A stretch of DNA of 64,000 nucleotides, taken from Sphingobium lactosutens (GTDB taxonomy: Bacteria > Pseudomonadota > Alphaproteobacteria > Sphingomonadales > Sphingomonadaceae). The stretch lies in contig NZ_QJQX01000054.1 in the NCBI RefSeq assembly GCF_013393185.1, positions 372,001 through 436,000 of the forward strand. Direction: 5' to 3'. The position numbers and the translations under genes were made by a program. Each line of letters begins with the position of its first letter. Within the stretch, counting starts at the first letter, position 1. Positions 58,310 to 64,000 of the stretch are shown piece after piece. Below the pieces are notes generated by a model that did no database searches, was not told the origin of the DNA, and saw nothing but the letters and a program-made list of their open reading frames with translations.

Positions 58310-59203
58310 TTGGATAGCAGCGCGCCGCAACCCCTTGTTCCGACACATGCTCCCTTCGACCTGTACGGCCCGGCGACACCCGACCGGCCGGTCATCCTGT
58401 CGGTGCCTCATGCCGGACGCGACTATCCGCCCGGTCTGCTGGCGCAGGCGCGGGTCCGGCCGGAAATGTTGCGGCGGCTGGAGGATCGCTGGGTCGACTT
58501 GCTTGCTGAAACAGTGATCGCGCGCGGCTTCACCGTGCTGGTGGCGCGGGCGCCGCGGGCGATGATCGACCTCAACCGCAACGAACGGGAAATCGACCCC
58601 GTCATGCTGCGTGACCTGCCGCATGGCGTCGCGCTCCAGAGCAGCGCCAAGCTGCGCGGCGGCCTCGGCCTCCTGCCGCGGCGCATGCCGGGCGCCCATG
58701 AATTGTGGCGCGGGCCGCTCGCCTGGGCGGAGGTGCAGCAGCGGATCGAGCAGGTGCATCGCCCCTATCATGCCACGATCACCCGGCTGATGCAGGCGGC
58801 GCAGGCGGCGCATGGCCATGCCATCCTGATCGACCTGCACAGCATGCCGCCCTTGCCGCCGCCGGCCGCCGGCCAGCGTGCGCCGGGCATGGTGCTGGGC
58901 GACCGCTTCGGCCGCAGCGCGTCGAGCCGCCTGATCGCCCTGATTGCCGACATTGCCGACGCGCATGGCGTGGCGACGGCGCAGAACCATCCCTATGCCG
59001 GCGATCATCTGCTGGAGCGGCACGGCCGTCCGGGGCAGGGATACCACGCCGTCCAGGTGGAAATCGACCGCGCCCTCTATCTCGACGCGACGCTCGACCG
59101 TCTGGGGCCGGGGGTGGAACGGATGCGCGCGCTGGTGACTGACATGGTCGAGGCGCTCGCCCGCGAACTGCCGCGCGAGGATTATGCTCTGGCGGCCGAG
59201 TAG
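58310..59203 (+). CDS. N-formylglutamate amidohydrolase family protein
   Basis: 297 residues from TTG 58310 (AAAGGA 6 bases upstream). Family motifs: VILSVPHAGRDYPPGLL, DRWVDLLAE, RAMIDLNRNEREIDP and HAILIDLHSMPP, with GYHAVQVEIDRALYLD near the end. Members hydrolyse N-formylglutamate (histidine use) or related N-formyl compounds. No other hut genes lie nearby, so the substrate is not proven. Convergent with the acyltransferase gene (3-base gap). Confidence 0.85.
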   Translation: MDSSAPQPLVPTHAPFDLYGPATPDRPVILSVPHAGRDYPPGLLAQARVRPEMLRRLEDRWVDLLAETVIARGFTVLVARAPRAMIDLNRNEREIDPVMLRDLPHGVALQSSAKLRGGLGLLPRRMPGAHELWRGPLAWAEVQQRIEQVHRPYHATITRLMQAAQAAHGHAILIDLHSMPPLPPPAAGQRAPGMVLGDRFGRSASSRLIALIADIADAHGVATAQNHPYAGDHLLERHGRPGQGYHAVQVEIDRALYLDATLDRLGPGVERMRALVTDMVEALARELPREDYALAAE

Positions 59204-59206
59204 CGG

Positions 59207-61093
59207 TTAACGCCCGTCGCGGATCACCAGCCGGGCGCCCGCGACGCTCAGATGATGCGTGTCGAAATAGAGCGGCTTGCCATCTCGCTCGATCGCGCAA
59301 TGAACGGGTCCACATAGCGCCGCGATCGGATCGATATAGCCGACCCCGCGCGCGCGCCACGCCGCGAACAGTGCGCGCAGGTGGCGCGTATGTGCTTCGA
59401 TCGTCGCGCGGTCGACCCCGGCCGCGCCGGCCGGTTCTCCCGCGCGGGCAAGGTGGGCGAGGCGACGCGGCACGTCGAAGGGCTGGGGCGGCACCGGCCC
59501 GATGATCGTCACCTGTCGCCCTTCCGCCCGCAGCGCTGCGATGGTGCGGTCCAGCTTGGCGACGAAGGTCGGATCGTCGAAATCGCCATTGCCCCAGAAG
59601 GCGGCCAGATAGACGTGGCGGATCCGCGGATCGGCGCGGATCGCTCCGAAGGTCGCGCGGTTGGCGGCGGCGCAGCGCGTGTCCTTGGCGGCATAGTCCA
59701 GCACCGGGGGGCAACTGGACGCGGTGCGCTCGATCAGCGACCGGCGCTCCGCGCGCGCCTGCTCGCCCAGTGCATAGGCCAGTTCCACGCCGTGGCTGTC
59801 GCCCCAGAGCAGCGCATCCGGCGGTGTCGACGCGCCCAGGACGCAGGGCCGCACCCCGCGGACGAAACTGTCATGGCAGCGTCCGCGTGCCGGACTGACA
59901 TCGCCGCGCCCGGCAATTTGCGCCAGCGCCGCCGGGACGAAGCGTGATGGCCAGGGGGCAGCGGCCAGCAGCGCCAGCGACAGGGTGCCGAGCAAGACCA
60001 TGGCTCCGCCGGTGAAAGCGAAGATGCTGCGCGCCGGCACGCGCCGTGAGTCGCGAAAGGGGCGCTCGACGAAGCGCCAGGACAGGAAGGCCGCCACAAA
60101 GGCGGCGCCGATCACCGCAACGCGTGTCCAGCCCTCCAGCGGCAGGTCGGTCGCATATTCGGTGAAGACGATCAGCGGCCAGTGCCAGAGATATAGCGAA
60201 TAGGAGAGGAGGCCCACGCCCACCAGCGGCGGCAGGGCGAGCAACCGCCCCATGCTGGTCCCCGGCGCGCCATGGAGCAGGGCTGCCGCACCCGCCACCG
60301 GCAGTAGCGCCGCTATGCCGGGGAAGAGCGTGTTGCGATCATAGCAGGCGACCGCCAGCGCGATCGCGCCGAACCCCGTCCAGGCGATCGCCTCGCGCAG
60401 CCAGCGCATCCGCATCGTCGGCACGGCGCCCAGCGCCAGCAGCGCGCCGGCGAACAATTCCCATGCGCGGGCGGGAAGCAGGTAGAAGGCGAAACCGGTC
60501 GTATCGCGCTGCATCGCAACGCACAGCGCCAGCGATCCCGCTGCGACCACCGCCACTACTGCCGTCCGCCAGCGCGGGGCAAAGCGCGCCAGCAGCATCA
60601 GCAGGACCGGAAAGCCGATATAATATTGCTCCTCGACCGCCAGCGACCATGTGTGGAGCAGGGGCTTCACATCCGCGCCGCCCGCGAAATAGCCGGTGTC
60701 GGCAAAGAACCAGAGGTTGGAGGCGAAGACGGTCGCCGCCAGCGCCGATTTCGGCACGCCCTCCAGATCGCCCGGCAGATAGAGCCAGGCCGCGGCCCCC
60801 AGCACCGCGACCATCATCAGTGTCAGCGCGGGCAGGATGCGCCGGAAGCGACGTTCATAGAAACGTATCAGCGAAAAACGCCCTTCGTCGACTTCGCGCG
60901 CGATGATACCGGTAATCAGGAAGCCCGAAATGACGAAGAATATGTCGACGCCGACATAGCCGCCGGAAAAACCCGGCACATGGGCATGGAACAGCAGCAC
61001 CGGCAGGATGGCGAGCGCGCGCAATCCATCGATGTCACGGCGATAGCGAATCGCTGCGCCGCTTCCTGCCTGATTCGATACCGGGCCATGCAT
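59207..61093 (-). CDS. Membrane acyltransferase fused to an SGNH domain (OafB-type)
   Basis: 628 residues. The N-terminal ~370 residues form an acyltransferase-3 domain with about ten membrane helices (YRRDIDGLRALAILPVLLFH; GYVGVDIFFVISGFLITGII; HTWSLAVEEQYYIGFPVLLM). The C-terminal periplasmic SGNH domain has the catalytic Ser in ALLWGDSHGVELAYAL and the Asp/His pair in YFDTHHLSVAGARL. It probably O-acetylates lipopolysaccharide or an exopolysaccharide. No polysaccharide genes flank it, so the target is open. Confidence 0.9.
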   Translation of the reverse strand: MHGPVSNQAGSGAAIRYRRDIDGLRALAILPVLLFHAHVPGFSGGYVGVDIFFVISGFLITGIIAREVDEGRFSLIRFYERRFRRILPALTLMMVAVLGAAAWLYLPGDLEGVPKSALAATVFASNLWFFADTGYFAGGADVKPLLHTWSLAVEEQYYIGFPVLLMLLARFAPRWRTAVVAVVAAGSLALCVAMQRDTTGFAFYLLPARAWELFAGALLALGAVPTMRMRWLREAIAWTGFGAIALAVACYDRNTLFPGIAALLPVAGAAALLHGAPGTSMGRLLALPPLVGVGLLSYSLYLWHWPLIVFTEYATDLPLEGWTRVAVIGAAFVAAFLSWRFVERPFRDSRRVPARSIFAFTGGAMVLLGTLSLALLAAAPWPSRFVPAALAQIAGRGDVSPARGRCHDSFVRGVRPCVLGASTPPDALLWGDSHGVELAYALGEQARAERRSLIERTASSCPPVLDYAAKDTRCAAANRATFGAIRADPRIRHVYLAAFWGNGDFDDPTFVAKLDRTIAALRAEGRQVTIIGPVPPQPFDVPRRLAHLARAGEPAGAAGVDRATIEAHTRHLRALFAAWRARGVGYIDPIAALCGPVHCAIERDGKPLYFDTHHLSVAGARLVIRDGR

Positions 61094-61322
61094 AAGTCGG
61101 CGTTAGCGCTAAAGCCCTGACAATCTCTTTATAGGATTCGCATCGCTTTGTTGCCGCAACTCGCTGCTGCGGGATGGCCCTGCTTTCCGTAACGTCATCA
61201 TTGATCGTTCCGCACATGATTGCATTTCATGCAACTGCTCTTTTTTTCTTCGCATTTGCGCAGCTTGCGGCTGATTGGCAAAGGGGGTGTGCCTTTCAGG
61301 CATCCTCTCCTAAAAACTTTCA

Positions 61323-61350
61323 GGCTGGTCTTCGGACCGGCCTTTTTTTT
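61323..61350 (+). terminator. Orphan Rho-independent terminator (candidate small RNA end)
   Basis: GGCTGGTC-TTCG-GACCGGCC with one G.T pair, followed by eight T residues. Textbook intrinsic terminator with no plus-strand gene upstream for more than 1 kb (nearest plus gene ends at 59203). Confidence 0.85.
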
Positions 61351-61447
61351 GTCTCGACGCCGCGCTACAAGAGGCGCGCTGATGCCGCGCTCATAATAGT
61401 TTCTTGGAGAGGATGCTGCCGGCAAAACCGGCAGGGCGCGACATGGC

Positions 61448-61490
61448 TGGGGGATGAGCGCGGCCTTCGGGATCTCCCCCATTTTCTTTT
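61448..61490 (+). terminator. Second terminator-like hairpin, plus strand
   Basis: TGGGGGA (61448-61454) / TCCCCCA (61475-61481) followed by TTTTCTTTT. Weaker than the first. Lies just past the stop codon of the convergent scfR gene. Confidence 0.5.
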
Positions 61491-61500
61491 CCGTCCAGCC

Positions 61501-62898
61501 TCATCCATCGGCAAAGCCGAAGGGCGCGCGCGTCCGGCGATAATCGTCGGGCAACATCTCGCGTCCGATCGGTGGCGCGGATCGCGCCATGCACTGGGCG
61601 CGGTGGCACAGGCGGCAGGTGACGCCGATCGGCGTCGGCTCCACGGGCGGCGCATCCTGCGTGTAGATCAGCCGCTGCGCATGTTCAGCCGCGCAGGCGA
61701 GCGCGATCGCGCGTTCCACTTTGGGCGCCCCCCAGCCGCCGCCGCCCGCCGTCACCGTCCGCGCGATCGAGAAGAAGCGCTGGCCGTCCGGCAGTTCCAG
61801 CCATTGCGTCACCGCCTCGCGCGGCGTCTCGAACACGCGATGCACCGACCAGAGCGGGCAGGAGCCGCCATGACGCGCAAAGGGAAAGCCTGCGCCGTCG
61901 AGCCGCTTCGACACATTGCCCGCCGGATCGACCCGTAGGAAGAAGAAGGGCACACGCTCCTGACCCGGTTTCTGGAGCGTCGTCAGGCGATGCGCTGTCT
62001 GCTCGAAACTCGCGCCGAACTGGCGCGCCAGCGCCTCCACATCATAGCGTTTGGCCTCCACCGCCTTCGCGAAGGCGGTATAAGGCATCAGGATCGCCGC
62101 CGCGCCGTAACTGGCCAACGCACGACGGGCCAGTCGTCGTCCGCTTTCCCCACTGAACTGTCCGTCCTTCAGCAGCGCGTCGAAATTCTTGCGCATTTCG
62201 AGATAGGCAATCTGGAGCGCCAGTTGGAAGGATGAACTCGCCCCGTCCAGCGCATCGTCCAACAGCACCGCGTCGCGATGCCGGTCCAGCCGCCGCATCG
62301 ACCCGGCCATCACGTCCGACGGCAGCCGCCGCACGCGCAGATTGTGCCGCGCCTTCAGCCAGCCGGGCAGGCCGCCCTCGGCCTCCGCCTCTGTCGCCAG
62401 CTTCTCCGCCGCATCGTCCAGCAAGGGGAAGCTGTTGCGCCGCGCGGCGAGGAAGCGGCGCGATTCCGCCACCGGATCGGTCACATCCTCCTGCGGCGCC
62501 GGCTCCGCGCCGCGATCCGCAAGCGCCAGATGCTCCTCGCGATAGCTGGTGTAGAGCCGCAGCAGCGCTTCGGTGATGCCGGGATAATTGACCGCCACGT
62601 CGCCGGTCGCGAGTTGCGGCAAGTCGATGTCGGCGAACATCGGATCCTTCAGCACCGCCTGCAACCGCGCCGTCTGCTCCGCGCCGCCATCGCCCGCTAC
62701 CTCGGCCATGTCCAGCTTGTAGGTGCGCGCAAGCCGCAGCAGCATGTCGGCGGTCAAAGGCCGCTGGTTGCGCTCCAGCAGCGCGACATAGCTGGGGGAA
62801 ATCTCCAAGTCCGCCGCCATGTCCGCCTGCGTCAGCCCCAGTTCGCGCCGCAGCCGACGCAGGCGCGGCCCCATATAAACCGGCCGATCCTTGGCCAT
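61501..62898 (-). CDS. scfR: ScfR/RamB-type short-chain fatty acyl regulator (XRE + DUF2083)
   Basis: 465 residues from ATG 62898 (AGGAGGG 8 bases upstream). An XRE helix-turn-helix at ~8-65 (MGPRLRRLRRELGLTQADMA; ISPSYVALLERNQRPLTADM), an ImmA/IrrE-like middle with QLALQIAYLEMRKNFDALLK, and a C-terminal DUF2083-type region with cysteines (GGSCPLWSVHRVFE; GVTCRLCHRAQCMARS). This family controls acetate, propionate or glyoxylate genes (RamB, PrpR, ScfR). It is divergent from aceA, a typical target. Confidence 0.9.
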   Translation of the reverse strand: MAKDRPVYMGPRLRRLRRELGLTQADMAADLEISPSYVALLERNQRPLTADMLLRLARTYKLDMAEVAGDGGAEQTARLQAVLKDPMFADIDLPQLATGDVAVNYPGITEALLRLYTSYREEHLALADRGAEPAPQEDVTDPVAESRRFLAARRNSFPLLDDAAEKLATEAEAEGGLPGWLKARHNLRVRRLPSDVMAGSMRRLDRHRDAVLLDDALDGASSSFQLALQIAYLEMRKNFDALLKDGQFSGESGRRLARRALASYGAAAILMPYTAFAKAVEAKRYDVEALARQFGASFEQTAHRLTTLQKPGQERVPFFFLRVDPAGNVSKRLDGAGFPFARHGGSCPLWSVHRVFETPREAVTQWLELPDGQRFFSIARTVTAGGGGWGAPKVERAIALACAAEHAQRLIYTQDAPPVEPTPIGVTCRLCHRAQCMARSAPPIGREMLPDDYRRTRAPFGFADG

Positions 62899-62920
62899 GA
62901 CAATATCCCTCCTGTGCAAG

Positions 62921-62952
62921 CTTTACAACTTTACACCAGATTTTTGTAAAGA
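62921..62952. promoter_or_regulatory. Candidate ScfR operator between scfR and aceA
   Basis: CTTTACAACTTTACA (62921-62935), a direct repeat of CTTTACA, faces an inverted copy TTTTTGTAAAG (62941-62951). The AT-rich cluster sits 23 bases upstream of the scfR start and ~90 bases upstream of aceA. It resembles the TTTGCAAA-like sites I recall for RamB/PrpR relatives. Confidence 0.5.
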
Positions 62953-63038
62953 TCGACAACTGGACTTTGGCATGGGTGCGCAAGCCGTTCGAGACTGTCT
63001 AGTTCGCTGTCTATTCCCGCTCACCCAAGGATGGACAG

Positions 63039-64000
63039 ATGACCTATCAAAGTGAAATCGCGAAGGCCGGCGACCTGATCGGTGGCCAGTCCCACTGGGA
63101 CGGCATCGCGCCTGAATCCGTCGCCCGGATGCGGGTGCAGAACCGTTTCCATACCGGTCTCGACATTGCGCGCTACACCGCGAAGATCATGCGCGCCGAC
63201 ATGGCCGCCTATGACGTCGATCCGGGCAATTACACCCAGTCGCTGGGCTGCTGGCACGGCTTCATCGGCCAACAGAAGCTGATCAGCATCAAGAAGCATT
63301 TCGGCACCACCAAGGGCCGCTATCTCTATCTGTCGGGCTGGATGGTCGCCGCGCTGCGCAGCGAATTCGGTCCGCTACCCGACCAGTCGATGCATGAAAA
63401 GACCAGCGTTCCCGCGCTGATCGAGGAACTCTACACCTTCCTGCGCCAAGCCGACGCCCGCGAACTGGGCGGCCTGTTCCGCGACCTCGACAAGGCGCGC
63501 GAAGAGGGTGACGAGGTCAAGGCGGCCAAGCTCCAGCAGCAGATCGACAATCATGAGACGCACATCGTCCCGATCGTCGCCGACATCGACGCGGGTTTCG
63601 GCAATGCCGAGGCGACCTATCTGCTCGCCAAGAAGTTCATCGAGGCCGGCGCCTGCTGCATCCAGATCGAAAACCAGGTCTCGGACGAAAAGCAGTGTGG
63701 CCACCAAGACGGCAAGGTCACGGTCCCGCATGAGGACTTCCTCGCGAAGATCCGTGCGGTCCGCTACGCCTTCCTCGAACTCGGCGTCGATGACGGCGTG
63801 ATCGTCGCGCGCACCGACTCGCTGGGCGCGGGCCTGACCAAGCAGATCGCCTATACGCGTGAAGCGGGCGACATCGGCGACCTCTATAACGGCTTCCTCG
63901 ACTGCGATCCGGTCGATGCGGGTGCGATCGGCCATGGCGACGTTCTCATCAGCCGCGACGGGCAGTTGATGAAGCCCAAGCGTCTGGCCAGCAATCTCTA
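63039..64000 (+). CDS. aceA: Isocitrate lyase, 3' part cut by window edge
   Basis: The first ~320 residues are present, from ATG 63039 (AAGGA about 7 bases upstream). It matches the long (~530-residue) bacterial isocitrate lyase form: GGQSHWDGIAPESVARMRVQ, PIVADIDAGFGNAEATYLLA, and the catalytic loop as KQCGH within DEKQCGHQDGKVTVPHEDFL (KKCGH in E. coli). It splits isocitrate to glyoxylate and succinate for growth on acetate. Divergent from its probable regulator scfR. Malate synthase is not in the window. Confidence 0.95.
   Translation, partial: MTYQSEIAKAGDLIGGQSHWDGIAPESVARMRVQNRFHTGLDIARYTAKIMRADMAAYDVDPGNYTQSLGCWHGFIGQQKLISIKKHFGTTKGRYLYLSGWMVAALRSEFGPLPDQSMHEKTSVPALIEELYTFLRQADARELGGLFRDLDKAREEGDEVKAAKLQQQIDNHETHIVPIVADIDAGFGNAEATYLLAKKFIEAGACCIQIENQVSDEKQCGHQDGKVTVPHEDFLAKIRAVRYAFLELGVDDGVIVARTDSLGAGLTKQIAYTREAGDIGDLYNGFLDCDPVDAGAIGHGDVLISRDGQLMKPKRLASNL

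Larger units (their letters stand above)
61094..61500. other. 407-base intergenic region with two plus-strand terminator-like hairpins
   Basis: No convincing protein gene. It lies downstream of nothing on the plus strand, yet has two hairpins with T-runs in plus orientation (61323-61350 and 61448-61490) and complementary 11-mers GCATCCTCTCC (61300-61310) and GGAGAGGATGC (61406-61416). A hairpin TGCCGG-CAAAA-CCGGCA lies near 61416-61432. This suggests one or two plus-strand small RNAs. A 14-codon frame starting ATG 61413 exists but overlaps its own ribosome-site-like GGAGAGG. Confidence 0.5.

Noticed and set aside
61174..61938. Plus-strand frame of 254 codons over the scfR-acyltransferase gap
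   Set aside because: Runs through an intrinsic terminator and then antisense to scfR; no ribosome site and unnatural composition after codon 45.
1..64000. CRISPR array, prophage, insertion sequence or integrated plasmid
   Set aside because: No regularly spaced direct repeats, no transposase, integrase or phage structural genes were seen, and codon use and gene packing are even throughout.

Overview
The window (about 64 kb, GC-rich) looks like a chromosomal segment of a motile alphaproteobacterium of the order Sphingomonadales. The pointers are: a sphingomonad-style flagellar locus with a FlgJ that has only the rod domain and a FlbD-like regulator, a CpdR orthologue, a Rieske/cytochrome b/c1 operon next to hemF and trmL, an ScfR-type regulator divergent from a long-form isocitrate lyase, and several families of palindromic intergenic repeats. 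I cannot fix the genus from sequence alone. No prophage, insertion sequence or CRISPR array was seen.

Layout. 1-1.9 kb: partial LD-carboxypeptidase, a cupin and dapE. 1.9-12.3 kb, minus strand: motA-motB (own sigma28 promoter) and flgBCDEFGHIJKL in canonical order. 12.5-15.0 kb, plus strand: a divergent, unusual MotA/MotB-like pair, then flgA-flgM-flgN. 15.1-18.8 kb: lytic transglycosylase-flhA-fliA. 18.9-22.3 kb, minus: opgG-opgH (osmoregulated periplasmic glucan synthesis) inserted in the flagellar locus. 22.5-25.0 kb: flagellin fliC (minus) divergent from a sigma54-dependent regulator. 25.0-37.5 kb: fliEFGHIJKLMNOPQR-flhB. 37.7-40.1 kb: an unknown sigma28-controlled gene, fliD, fliS. 40.3-50.6 kb: argD, argF, hslO, queC, queE, lipB, hemF, trmL and several small secreted or membrane proteins. 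50.8-56.3 kb: petABC, apt, an exonuclease/phosphatase-fold lipoprotein, an MTA/SAH nucleosidase and tRNA-Val(GAC). 56.4-64 kb: dctA, cpdR, an N-formylglutamate amidohydrolase-like gene, an SGNH-fused acyltransferase, scfR and the start of aceA.

Regulation readable from sequence. Four near-perfect sigma54 (-24/-12) promoters lie in front of flgB, flgG, flgA and the lytic transglycosylase-flhA operon. Four sigma28-type promoters precede fliC, motA, the unknown gene at 37765 and fliD. A shared 16-bp palindrome (CGG[A/C]AAAAA[A/G]TTGCCG) occurs in front of flgB and between fliC and the sigma54 activator, and is a likely operator for that activator. Together this gives a hierarchy: activator plus sigma54, then hook-basal body and fliA/flgM, then sigma28 for filament, cap and stator. 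flgM encodes the matching anti-sigma28 factor.

Most unusual items: the second stator-like pair, the orphan sigma28-controlled protein, a FlgH without a lipobox cysteine, a FliM without the CheY-binding peptide, no flhF/flhG between flhA and fliA, three copies of a composite double-hairpin repeat with compensating base changes, a perfect 80-bp palindrome, and two candidate small RNAs with complementary segments upstream of aceA/scfR. All promoters, operators and hairpins were found by eye and no database search was run.
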